Below, one piece after another: positions 47,066 to 60,599 of a stretch of 64,000 nucleotides of DNA (position 1 is its first letter; every line of letters begins with the position of its first letter). The position numbers and the translations under genes were made by a program. The notes under the pieces were generated by a model. That model was not told the origin of the DNA. It ran no database searches and worked only from the letters and a program-made list of their open reading frames with translations. Source of the DNA: Epiperipatus broadwayi (lineage: Eukaryota > Onychophora > Udeonychophora > Euonychophora > Peripatidae); NCBI GenBank assembly GCA_028023455.1, contig JAQFVV010000207.1, positions 1,084,208 through 1,148,207 on the forward strand. Reading direction: 5' to 3'.

Positions 47066-48054
47066 AAATGAATTCATATGGCACACTATGGCCATGGAAA
47101 TGATTCAGCATGGATATCATCATAATTTGTTTCTCAAATCTCCACTGGTTTTATCACTACTTTGGATATAGGCAGGAAAAAAAGCAAAAGGCTGGTCACG
47201 GCTTTTCGGGTTCTGGTGATGGTTTATTCATGTAACAGCTTTGCTTCTTCATGAAGCTTTACCCCAGCTTATTCATCTCTAGCTGGGAAATATATTTTCT
47301 TTGATTCAAACAAGTCTTCATAATTTCCGATGCAAGAAATCTATAATATGAACATATAACAGTATAGCAATTTGACACTTCAAAACTTAAATCCAAATTC
47401 AAAATGTCTCCTGATATTTTTCTATTTATATCATTTTTTCCCCCAAAAACTTCTAATCTCAAGAATCTTAGCTATTTTTCTGTATCCTAGCACATGGTAT
47501 CTAAGGTCTTGCTACTCTTCAAAAAAGAGCAAAAAAAACCCCTTTTAGCATCTTTTATCTTTTGTCTAAGCAAAAAATTTTGTCTAATACCTTTTGGAAA
47601 TAACTTAAATCAATGCCTTTGTTAAAAGCATTCACAGATAACAATCTGTTTGATTTCTCTTTTATTTTTATTTTCATTAACATCTTTCTACATTTTTTTA
47701 ATTCTTTTATTTTTAACCAAATTAATATGGCATTTAGACATTATAATAACACATATAATATATGCTTTCTAAATGATTCCTTCTGTTGCTCTTGCCTACA
47801 CAATAATACATACACACACATGTTTTACCAATATAAATAAACACACTCCTCCTCCCATACCTGTTTTAACTCTTTATTTAATTATTTTAAGAACAATACA
47901 CAAAATCAAATATATACAACATATAGTCAGTACCAATATTTATACATATGTATGTGAATTCAACATGCCTTTCTTTGGAACACAGTCTAATCCTAGCCCT
48001 GTTATAATATATATATATTTCATATGATGGAATTAAAACCCATTATGTTGCCTT
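47066..48054 (-). repeat. ~1-kb direct repeat, probable LTR (high-coordinate copy), without the hairpin
   Basis: Partner of 43525-44665. At the place of the hairpin it reads CATTAACATCTTTCTACATT without interruption, so it preserves the empty site. It ends just before the foldback MITE at 48067. Confidence 0.6.
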
Positions 48055-48066
48055 TATAAAATACTT

Positions 48067-48645
48067 TAATATAAAAATACTTGAATATAAAAATATAAAC
48101 AAATATTACAGACAACAATATTTGAATTAGTAAATAATAAATTTATTTACATCAAATCGATTTTCGTTCAAAATGAACCTTCTCAATATTAATGAACCTT
48201 TTTCAATATTAAGAAAACTGCTATATTGAAGATATACCATCTGATTTCTTTCAACTCTACAGACATTTAGTGTGATCAGTGTCTTCTGATTGTTGGTAGT
48301 AAATTTTATAAACTGTGTTCTTGATTTGTCATAATTTTATGAAAGCTTTATTATTAAAATTAAAAGATAGAAAGTGTCTGAATTTTGCTCCAAGAATCCG
48401 TAAAGTTGATTTGTAAGTCATCAATTAAACATTAAAAATTTTAATAATTTTTAAAATTTAATTTGAACAATAAGTGTATACTAACTTAATATAAATCACG
48501 TGACTTTTTAATTTATTCTAACATCTTGAGAAGGTTCATTTTGAATGAAAATCGATTTGATGTAAATAAATTTATTATTTACTAATTCAAATATTGTTGT
48601 CTATAATATTTGTTTATATTTTTATATTTAAGTATTTTTATATTA
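48067..48645. mobile_element. foldback MITE with 120-bp TIRs and TA ends
   Basis: Arms 48067-48186 and 48526-48645 are reverse complements with about three mismatches (for example CGTTCAAAATGAACC against CATTCAAAATGAACC). TA at both extremes fits a Tc1/mariner-type target duplication. The 339-bp centre has no coding frame. It sits at the left edge of copy B and is absent from copy A. Arms this similar mean a fairly young element. Confidence 0.85.
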
Positions 48646-48649
48646 TATA

Positions 48650-50549
48650 TATATTTAAAGCAGTCAAACTGATATTCAGATTGAGCTTCACAGCCCACTC
48701 AGAATCTCCTACCACCAAACCATATTCAAACTCTATCCTTATGCATATATACACATTTATTAATACATTTTTTTTGGTTAATTATAAAAAATAATTATTG
48801 ATGTGGATATTTAATAATATCTTAATTTAAATATTCTAAATGAATAAATATTTTATATTATATTATTAGTATATGTGCATAATGGATACATATATATCAT
48901 AGGTGAGGGGAGATTGTGTATAAAGTGTTTATAATATTAATTTATAGTAATTTGAATTTTTAAAATTATGCAAAATTTTATTATTTATTTTAAAAATGAT
49001 GGTCAAAAAGGCTGATGCAGTCCTGTCAAATATTCGTGAATGCAATTAAGCCAATTAACCAGAAATCCATTCATCCAAATTAAAATGTTATAATTTTATA
49101 ACAGAAATGTAAAATCCATTAGACAAAATTTTATCCACTTCAAATTTGTTTTAAAATCTCAGATTACATTTTAAAACAATCATTCGAACAATTCTTAGTA
49201 TTATTGCATTGTGTTTAAAACTTATAAGAACAAAGGTATGCATCCGGTATGCAACTTGCAGATCGATAACATAGATAAATTGCCTGAGGTTAACCAGCTA
49301 AAAGTATTCCAGAACAATTAAAAAATCATATAAATAGTGTTGGATTTGAACACCCCAGGAGAGCAAATAATTTGAGCAGACCAATGGCCAACAAAATACA
49401 CACTTGTTGTGCCTTTAATCATTGTATCACGAGTAGATCAACTTTACCTTTTTCACCATTCCAGAATGCTGTCTTTCCTGACATTACTGCCCAGGATCCA
49501 GATACTCATGAACTGTTACTGTGAATCTATATACTGAATAATGAAAGTGCCACTTGCCTGACTAAATGAATAAAACTAGATCTAGACTACGAGGGACAGT
49601 TTCAAACCTAAGAATCGCCATCAATATTGAACAAGATAACCAATCCATGTTGCTGCTATAGCTCATAAGTTTACATTTATAATATAAATTTAAAACTGTA
49701 TTTCTTGTTTAATCATTCTTTAAGTATAACATAATCCTTTTTTAGCTGATCTGAAGATCAGAAATATCTAACTAGTATAATTTGTAAAATCTTACCTTAT
49801 TGTTAAAAATATGTTCAACTCTCCATAAACTCTCTTAATCTTTCTTCTATCACTGAGCCTCTAGTAAATAATTCTTATTTCACTTTTGTGCAGCAGCAAT
49901 ATTTTGTATTTTAATTATTTTATTTTGTATTTTAAATAATATGTCAATAACTTTCTAAAGTTGCAAGAATGTTCACTCATTTTTTAAATCCCCCTCTTTT
50001 CTTTTCATGTGGAGATCAGTTTAGTTTCTTTTGATTAAAACAAATTTATTTCAATTACAGTAGATGCTCGCAGATTTGGGGAAAACAACTTAATTATATT
50101 ATAGTGTATTTATCGATAAACAGAGTAGAAATATATTTTTCTAAGAAATTTTTTTTTCTTTAAAATAATAGCGCTAATTCTAAAAGTTCAAATCTGTTTT
50201 ATGTGAAATTAAATCAATATTTTATTTTATAAAATCAATAACCACCACCTAACTTCTATATATATAATGATGTATACTATATTATCAAAGCACTTAGAAC
50301 CAAATTTTTATGTTTTAACGTTCGTGGAAAGTTCTATAAATAAATTAATGTAACAGAAAAAGGGGATTTCTATTTCAATATTTTATCATATTATTAATGA
50401 ATTTAAACTCTTTTTTATTGTTTAATATTCTAATCATACCATAACACTGGATATTCCTAATATATAGTTATTAATTAATTAAGTTTTATTTTAAAAGTTT
50501 TACATGTATATGCTTCCAAGCATTGTGTGCATAGTGGCCTTCTCATTCG

Positions 50550-50619
<70 letters not shown>

Positions 50620-51420
50620 GCTTCACTCTACTCAGGCATATTGAAAAAACCGAACCTCATCTTGTATCTCCCAAGTCCAAGAAACAGGCTCTTAACCCCC
50701 TTTGGGACTTATTTGGTCACTTGAGTGAGCTCTATATGGGATCACTCTGGGAAAAAACTCAGCCCATTAAAACTCACAGCAGACTGTTCTTCATTAATTA
50801 ACTGATTCTGCCAAAGTCTGTAGAAATAAATTGATCTTTTCTTCAATGAATTTTCAGAAGCACCTTTCTAGGATCCATGACTGGATCACATAAGTATGCC
50901 ACCATGGATGCACCAACCTTTTGTTCTAGTTCCAAATAAAATCTATGAATATCCATAAGCCGTAATATTATGATCCTACTAAGCAGATTTCTTATGATAT
51001 TTTTTTTTATGCATGCATCATTTTGTGACACAATTAGATACGTTCTAGATTAGCTTTCCCTCGCACATTTTCTTATTCAGTATAAACTGAGATTGTTCCA
51101 CTTATTAATGTAAAGTGTATTTTATAATAAAGTTATTAATTCTAAATACTCGGGTCAAGTGATACATTTTGTTCTTTCTAGCGATGGACTTCAGATTCAT
51201 TTACATATTTGAATAGCACTATTAAAAACTGTATTTGCAAATATTATTGTTTATCGAGTATTGACATATAAATCAGCTGCACTAAAAATAATAAAACAAT
51301 GAATCTATTTGTAACTTTTTAAATTATAAAAGTAAATCCTGTGTTATATAATACAAAGAGGTCAGTGAAGACTAACAGAGAAATATAATAACTCATTTAT
51401 ATTTTATTTAAATTAATAAA
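48650..51420 (+). repeat. copy B of the ~2.8-kb duplicated sequence, uninterrupted
   Basis: Matches 8340-10451, 20981-21332 and 28135-28550 in order. A (TA)n tract at 50550-50615 stands where copy A carries the 10.5-kb LTR element, and the sequence near 51000-51040 (TTATGCATGCATCATTTTG) stands where copy A carries the gypsy element. I see no gene in it. Confidence 0.75.
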
Positions 51421-53250
51421 TCTTATATATATTGTAGCCCTTGGATTTTCCCAAGGCTCCATTTTTTTGATTGACTATGTAAAATAATGTTTAACAAAAA
51501 TTTTCCTCATAGTTTGTATATTTTTTTAATTCAATAGACAAACTTTTTAGCCAAGGCTAGGTTTGAACCCATATTCATTGGAATTGCGTACGTTTTACTT
51601 GGTAGGAAATCCAAACATTTGTCATTAAAAGATTTTTAGGCAAAAGATTGTTTGATTTAATATTGATTTATGGGGCCAATTTAATATTACTGATTATTTA
51701 TTAAATAGACAATATTTATATATCATTTAATAGTTGGAGTGCAAAAAAGAGAGGGGGGATGTACGATTTTTAAAACTACTTTAGAGAGTAAAAATAGATA
51801 GCCATAGTTTTACACAGACAAGTTAAAATTAAACAGTTCATGAAATTAAAATTATAAATTGTAAAAAAAAAATAATAATTAAGGATTAAAATATTGAACA
51901 ATCAGTATAATTAAAGAATGGTATATGTGAAACATGTGTGTGTATTTAATCTAGTTGTGGATTTTAATTATAAACTTCACAATTAAATAATAGTTATTCT
52001 GTGTCTCTCATGAAGAAGTACTCTAAAAAAGAAATTAATTTGTTTTAATAGTCTATTCATAGCAGCCAAAATTTCAGTCAAGATTCTGGGTTTGAAGTTG
52101 GGCTACTATACATTTTTTATTATTATAATAGAAAAAGTAAAAGGGGGGGAGAGCTTTCTGTTATTTATTCTGAGAAAAGAGCTTTCTGTCATTTGTTCTT
52201 TGGCATGATTTTCACGAGTGTAGAATTACTAAAGTAATTACTAAAGTGATATCTATAATGATAAGAATTTAAGTTTAGAATTAATTGGTGATTATCTATT
52301 GGAATGCAGATATAAATGCGGCATGTGTTTTTTTTGAGAGAGAGTAGAACTTTAAAATGATAAAAAAGAAAAAGAAATGATAGGCAATTAATTGCAAAAA
52401 CACTGACCAGAGACATTCAGAATGGTCAATGTAATATCATGCTGAGGGAAGGGGAATGAGATGCCAGACACTATAAGAGCTCTGCTCCTTTGTAGATGAT
52501 AGCTGGTGGCTAGTTTTATTTCAATCTCTCACAAGTTTTCTCATTATATTTAGAGAGATCTTGGCTAAAAAAGTTAAAAAAAAAACATTTTTTTAAGAAA
52601 AGAAAATCGTTTATTATTATTATTTTGTCTATCTCTTGAAAAAATGAACTTTGCCAAATTTAATAATATGGAAAAAGCAATGACTTTCGAGTAAAGTTTA
52701 AATTAGGTATCCATCAAATCCCTGGAAATTAATCAACATCATAATTGTCTCTACTAATTTATCAGAAATCAGCAAAAGGTAAAAATTTAAACTACAGAAA
52801 TAAGAAAATCTAAATTTTGATTTTGCATATAAGGCTTTAAATCTGAACACTATAATTTCATATAAAGCATTAAATATGAATATTAATTGAACTAAGAAAA
52901 ATGCAACAAGAAGTGGACTCATATATTTAAAAAATTAAAACCAGTTCTACTCAACTGTAATCCACAGAAATCAAAATGAGAAAATCTTCACAGCAGTTTA
53001 AAAACTTTATATATTTGGGCATAGGAATCGAACTCTATCATAAGCACTCTTTCTACATAATGTCATATGTGTAAACAAACTGGCCAAAGAAAGGAAAACA
53101 GGAAAAATGGAAACTAGAAATCTAAAGGACATTCCTGGAGAACTATTTAAGTATATTTTTATTATTATTGCTATTCTTGTAGAACCTTTAATTTAAAAAA
53201 AAAGGAAAGAAAAATAATTTATTTATATTATTTATCATATATATCCATTT
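51421..53250. other. AT-rich non-coding stretch with two tRNA-box-like phrases
   Basis: GCTAGGTTTGAACCCATA at 51556 resembles a pol III B box on the + strand; GGAATCGAACTCTA at ~53026 resembles one on the minus strand. No A box is clear for either, so I only suspect SINE scraps. No gene is seen. Confidence 0.35.
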
Positions 53251-53705
<455 letters not shown>

Positions 53706-53887
53706 CTTTTTTTTATGATAACAGTGAGAGTTATTGTTGTGGGAAATGTTTTTTGAATCGAATCAGGGATTTTTGTCAGGTGCTTAGATCTAATGCTATG
53801 TTTTATGAAGGTTGCAAGATTGTTGGGCTAAAATATCATCATTATCTTATAAAAGTGCAGAGAAGTAGTTTTGAAATTTTAATGCAC

Positions 53888-53926
<39 letters not shown>

Positions 53927-53928
53927 CA
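53888..53928. repeat. (ATT)n microsatellite
   Basis: About 13 ATT units followed by CACCATCATCATAA. Confidence 0.9.
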
Positions 53929-56423
53929 CCATCATCATAAAATTAAATAAAGTTAAAGCTAGATGCAAGCTAATTAAGGCTTGGAAATATTATTGGCTCA
54001 TGTTCTAGTGTATTATTTCACAAGAGTAATGTAGATATGAAAGTTTTAATTGGACAAATTGATGTTAAACCTGTATATATGTGGGTGGACAATGAGTCCC
54101 CACCAAGCCAGTGGAGTCATAGTTTAGCTTGCTCCCCAAGATATTTATACTATATTTATAAAGTATTTAAACACAGTGGAAGATTTTTCCCACTTAGTTG
54201 TTCTGTACACCGTGAGACGATTTCTTTGTTGAGGGCCAGAGGTTGATTGGTAAACCCAAGTCTCTTTATATGACTAGCGATAAAAATCCTACCATATCTC
54301 AACCTTAGTGAAAAGGTTTTCTTTTATTCAGGTCACTGCCTGCCTCATGTTAATGTTGATATTCCTTATGGGTGTATGAAATCTAGCTATTACTAAGCAT
54401 TACTTGTAAATGTTGTATACAGGATTACAAACTCAATTTGATGTCAGAATGAGTGTGGGTATTGTGTATGTGATTGGTGTACTTGAACATTGTTTTGTTG
54501 ATACATTTTAATTTATCAATAAGAGCCAAGAGTAATAACATCAATAAATATTCAACTTAAGGGTTAAATAAAACCTACGAATGTGTAAGCAATGTGTATC
54601 TGAAATTATTTAATAAATATATCCGCAGCCAGCTGAGAACTTCACTGGAAAGGTAATATGGCTAATAATATTATTATTGTCATAAGAACATGAATATAGT
54701 GGTTATGCACATATGATGATGATTTAGCTAAATACTGATTCGTTGACATTTGAAAGTAATCAAAATTAACTTAGTCCCACCATACATAAAATATCTCTAT
54801 TGTTTAGCATAGGGCAAGGAATATTAGATTAAAATCATTAAATAAAATTATTAAATTTTATTATTAGCAGCATTACCCTTGGAAGCAAATCAGCAACTAA
54901 AAGCATTAAACATTGGGGGGAGGAATTTAATGCTCACTATATCTGGGATAAAAATGAGAACAAAAGTATAATAGATGTACAAGTATATAATATTTAACTG
55001 TCTTATGTTAATATTACTTCATGGTAATTGTGGTTCCCTAACAATTAAAAATGAATACTTATATTTTAAAACCTTTTGATATTATTTATTGATTTAGGGA
55101 TATTTATGTGTTTACATTTTTTCATATATATCATAATATGGTTGTAGAACAGGGAAAAGCCATGTGAGTCATCAAGTGAATGTATATATTATGTATTGAA
55201 TTGTAGTATGTCAATAAAATTTATTATTTGTTTTAAATAAAATTTGTGTATGTCTCAATGTTTTGTGGGTTATTATAATCTAGACATCTTAAATCCAATC
55301 ATACATCAATATATTATTATTAATAGTTAAATCATCATTTTCATAAATAATATCCGATAAAATTTATTTAAAATGGTTAATTTTCCAAGCTTATGAAGCA
55401 CGACAATACTCCAAATTACCTAATAATTGAATATAGTTGAAATATAAATTGTAAATAGTGATAGTGGATGCAGGGGGTGGGCATAAAATCCTTTCTCCAT
55501 CCGTTGTATTCCAACACCTCTCTAGACGCACTTCTTTATAATTTTACTTTAATTGTGAATATGTTTATAATGTTATTTTCTAAAAGATTTGATAAGCTTA
55601 AATTATTCGAGCTTTAATGTAAATAAACATTAAACTACATTAAAGACAGCCCAAGATCACCTTGGAGATAATCATGAGAGGAGTGTTTATCACCAATAAT
55701 TTATCGCAGTTTGTTTAAACCCCACACCTAATTGTTCTAAAAACCCTGGAAAAAGATTGTAATGGGAGAAATAAGCTAGCATAATGGAAAATTTAATAGT
55801 AAAAGAGATAATGGTGTAATAGACCTATGGATGTGAGGATGATGGAGGGGTGATCGGGAAGGTGGAGATGGATATAGAACTATTTGTAATCGGAACAAAA
55901 TTTGAATTGTGACTTTGTTGATGGTGAATGGAAGAGTGTGCTGAGAATGATGAAGAATTTCCAAAAATATTAATATTATCAATGTTAATGCATTCTCAGT
56001 GTTCTATTAATAGATTGATTATTTATTAACCCATTCATTAAATATTATTGCTGAAATTTATTGATAAGTTATTGAAATGAGGTTTAACCTCCATATTTTG
56101 TTAAAGTTGCAATTTGGTGCCCTGGCAAATAAGATTATAGATGTTCTGTACCATCATCATCATCCCAGTAGGCTTTAGAAATAGTGTTGGCTGGAAATGA
56201 TGAAGCATCCATCGATCTATCCTTAAAACATTACAATTGGCATGCAACTTAGCCACAATGGTTTGAATGCCATATAGATTTAAATATAAGTTATAATTAA
56301 TGCATAGTGTGATCACCCGAGCTGAAATAAAGAAATATTACAATTGATCCACAATGAGGATGTGCGACCATTTGATTAAAGTTATAATTAGCTTAAACTG
56401 TCCGATAATATAAGTTAGAATAG
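53929..56423. other. AT-rich non-coding stretch with a GC-richer patch at 54030-54360
   Basis: The patch holds a 69-codon frame (54037-54246, MKVLIGQIDVKPVYMWVDNE) without a domain I recognise; it might be a retroelement scrap. The rest has no recognisable feature. Confidence 0.4.
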
Positions 56424-56640
56424 CCCACAATGTGGAAGGCTCATTTTCATTAGTTATATTTGGCCCACAACATGGAAAGCTCCATTTTCATTGGTTATAT
56501 TTGGCTACAACATGGAGGCTATATAAAATAAGTTGCAGCTGACTCTCCGTAATTTCATTTTCATTTGTTATAATATATATACCACAACCCTCAGAATCAT
56601 TGTTTCTTTTATTTAAAATATATTTTGATTAATAAATTAT
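56424..56640 (+). promoter_or_regulatory. LTR-like promoter block: 40-bp tandem repeat, TATA box, poly(A) signal
   Basis: Two and a half 40-bp units (CCCACAAYRTGGAARGCTC..CATTRGTTATATTTGG) span 56424-56520. They run directly into TATAAAATA (56522-56530); AATAAA follows at 56631. Enhancer-like repeats, TATA and poly(A) signal within 200 bp look like U3-R of an LTR. The dispersed repeat at 56776 follows. Ends were not resolved. Confidence 0.45.
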
Positions 56641-56775
56641 GCTTGCTCTGACTATATGATCTCCTGCTAATCCTATATATATATATATATATATAATTAA
56701 CGTGAAAGGTACGATCTTTAAATGATCAAACATATTTTCTCTAATAAAGGGTTCCATTATATACTATCATTCCAA

Positions 56776-56994
56776 TTAGTCTCTTTGTGTCTCCACTTTG
56801 CAATGCCAGAAGAGAGAGATAAATTAGATTGGTATCATCAGGATTGTTGCTCATAAGTTGGTAGATCTGGAAAATAGGCAAATAGGACAGAGTTCATGAG
56901 TGTTCCTGACTTATGTATCTTGTGCATGATTGGACTTGTGGTACTTTTGCCTAGATGCTAGATCTTGTTATATGAACAAACAAAACTGACCGGT

Positions 56995-57000
<6 letters not shown>
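56776..57000 (+). repeat. dispersed repeat, copy 2 (partner 28706-28929)
   Basis: See the partner copy. This one ends abruptly in a (TA)n run (57000-57031), as many units in this window do. Confidence 0.8.
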
Positions 57001-57031
<31 letters not shown>

Positions 57032-57033
<2 letters not shown>

Positions 57034-60000
57034 CTAATGGAAAAGGGCCAAATGAGACTATGCTAAATAAGAATAGACTCACATATATCAAGAGCCATTT
57101 TTCTATATCACTAAAAATAAAAACTACTATTTATTTTGAATAGCCATGTGGACCTCTAAATATACTAGAATCTGTAAGATGACAATGTATCTTTATAATT
57201 TTATTAATATTATCTCAGGGCATTCTCCTACATACATCAAGTATATAAATGTATATATAATGTATGACTAATCCTTCTAATACAACTTCATATGTGTTAT
57301 TTAATTTTGCTAGCAAGTTAGCTCATAACTCTCAGGCTGCATTGTGTTTAGATCAAACAATTAACTAAATGCTTTTAATGAAATATAATAATTACTATAC
57401 TGAAAATTATTATTCTCAACTATTTTTAAAATGATCTATTTTTGATATGATTATATAAAAATGGGATTTTATTGTATCTACTCATATCTCTACAAATTCA
57501 ATATTAAAATGGAAATGGTGCAAATAAATTCAGTAATTACTTTTTTAAATAATGTGTACTGTGACCAACCATATTTATTTATAAGATGTGTAGATAATAA
57601 TGATCTCTTTTTATTCAATTACAAACAACCATCTTATTGAAAATATAACAATTAATTTATTAACTATAAACAAACTAATCACAATAACAATGAGTATTAA
57701 TGATAAATAAAATACAGGAATGTTTTATTGCATAGTTAACTGTATAAATAATAATAATCACAATAATAAGACACTCTTCTAATATGGATGACTTATTGCT
57801 TATTCCTCAGTGACTGAGTAAAACATTTACCCAATTTATATTATTATTAATATGTATAAAATGTGCTGAGACCTACCTGAATCTTATAGGTGCTGGTGGC
57901 ATGACACAATATAACTTTTAAGTTTATAATAGGGATATAAAGTTAACTCTACATTGTTAGAAGTTGACCTTAACTAAGCAATATTTGTGGTATAACAATG
58001 CTACAAGGAAAATTTAATATACTATATACTTTTCATTAACTCATATGATTACTTCTTGGCAAAATAAAAAGAGTAATCTTATAATTATTTAATAGACAAC
58101 TCTAGATACCTTTTATTATAGAAAATATGAGATTAATTTAAGGTATCAATAAAACATATAAGATTAACTATTTACTTGTATTTATTATATTTTACATTAG
58201 CTTAAAGTTTGACACGACTGATCTCCAGAGCATTATAGAATTACAAACATGCATTTATACCCAATTTCGCTGATAATTACAATGTATCACATGTATTATC
58301 CATATATTATCTTTTTGGAAAACTTTTAAATAACAATACTAATAATAACTTTAAAATATTAAAACAAATTAACTAACTGTAGGATCAGGATAAAATTATA
58401 ATCCACAGTCTTTAAACAAATATCTGAGAAATATCCAGTTACACATAAAATATTTTCCATTGGCTAAATATTATTTGGTATTTTATAATATAATGCACTA
58501 TGATGAATTTGGCACACTTAGCCTATAAGAACATAATTTATATTGAAGTCTAAAGTTTTATAACAGAAATTCACTAATATTAAATTTTCAGAAGCATTCA
58601 ACAAGTTATCAATTATTTATTCATAGTTATAGTTTTCATACATTATAATGTCGCTTGGTGTATTTATGAAGATATAAATGTTCATGAAGATATATTGATG
58701 AGTATAAATCCATTGTTTTTTGTATGACCATGTTCACTTTAGTATCAACTAAAATTTTAATCAGTAGGTACAATTAGGTTTTAACTGAATATCAAGGACT
58801 TAATCAGATTTTGATCAATATAATATGCAGAGATTCATTGATACATTGCCTCAAGTCAATTTTATATTATTCATGTAAAGTTCAGGTCATTTTCAGAAAT
58901 GTAATATAAAAGTATTGATCAATCCATACACCTAAATTCATTTTATAAGTTCCATTTATTGTTTTAAGTAGTTTTCACAAATATTAAATGAAACAATGCA
59001 TTAATATAAAAATTGTCATGAATTTTATACTATTTAGTAGAAGTAAATATAATTTTAAGCAAGTGATTCATCTTTAAAGAAGAGAGAAATAATTACTGAA
59101 GTGTTATCATCAGTAACATCCCATAAGCTACTTCAACTTCAAAAGTTCCTAGTTGTGTCAATTGAATCAAAATATAAAAATTTCATACTGAATGATAAAT
59201 TTTGTTAATAATTTACTTTCACCTTTCACAATGACAAAAGGACCATTTCCCATTAATGGTCTAATGGATGCCTAATTGGTTGTTTACCCAGACATCATTT
59301 TAATGCAGTATGACAACATGGTTAATTTTGATTTTAAATCCTATGTAGTTTTTTTGCAAACAACTTAGTAAATGACTATACAATTCTTCACAAGTGATTG
59401 CATTTATATCTTTTGCCATTTGTTTAGTGATATCAGTTTCTCGTACAAAATATTTTACTTTTTGGATTTTTACAGTAATAATATTCTGCTTTGGTTGCTA
59501 GGAAATTATCAAAGGCAGATGAGATTTGAATCTTTTAAGACTTTTAATTATCACATTTAAGACAAAATTGTTTAAAATGATAGTTAATAATATTTTGAAT
59601 ACATTAATTAACAATAAAATAAAATATACAATTATTTATTTTATAAATAAAATGACTTATATGAAATGATTTTTTAAAATTTTATTTACTATTAATGTTT
59701 TCAATTTTAATTAATAAGAAACCCATTTATTTAACACTAAAAATAAATCTATATAAAAATTTTATAATCATATCTTTTTCAAATTTCCATTTTAAATCAT
59801 AAACATTCATGCACTCTCACACACATGTTTAAGTATAAGGGTAAAAGTTACTATCCTTATTAGGTGTGTAATATTGGTTCAGCAGTCATAATGCAAATTA
59901 CTATTGTATTAATATTATTTTTAAATACTTTATTTTATTGTAGTTAGTATAATCCCTGTTTTCCCTTCTAACATGTTTTTATGTGTGTGTGTGTGTGTGT

Positions 60001-60599
60001 GTTTATCTTATGTTTGAAACATTGTAATTGATAAAATTTGTATGAAAGATGTCTTGGGTAATTTTAATAATTTATTCTAATAGGTAAATATATATGAAAA
60101 AAATTGAATATCATAATAGTAATAAACATTAATATTTCCATTATTTAATAAGCAAATAATTTTTTTTAGATTTTATAGATATGATTATTGATTTACACAT
60201 TAATATATAGTTTTATATTTTACCGTTCTCTCCCAAAAAGAAGAAATTCTTAGCTTAGATATTTTATAAATGTAACTAAAGTCGTTGATGTACAGACAAA
60301 TATTAGTATATTAAGATTATTAATTTTTAAATATTAAAATTAGATTTTTGTATCTAATAATAGGTTGTTTTAAGAGAAATATATGACTGAGTTATCCCTT
60401 TTTAAGTATATACTTTATAATTTTGCAATATAGAACCATTGAAATCATTTAACTAAAATATCTTTAACATATTGCTTACCATTTTACTAAATCTTTAATT
60501 ATCTTTACCAATATGTATTTCTTATCTAGGTTTATATCTGTAAATCACTTTAGAGTATATATATATGTTTTTTTTTTCTAAATGTGGCATGAACCTTAT
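57032..60599. other. AT-rich non-coding stretch
   Basis: No gene is recognised. A (GT)n run lies at about 59979-60001. Frames such as 59372-59560 are short and carry no known domain. Confidence 0.55.
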
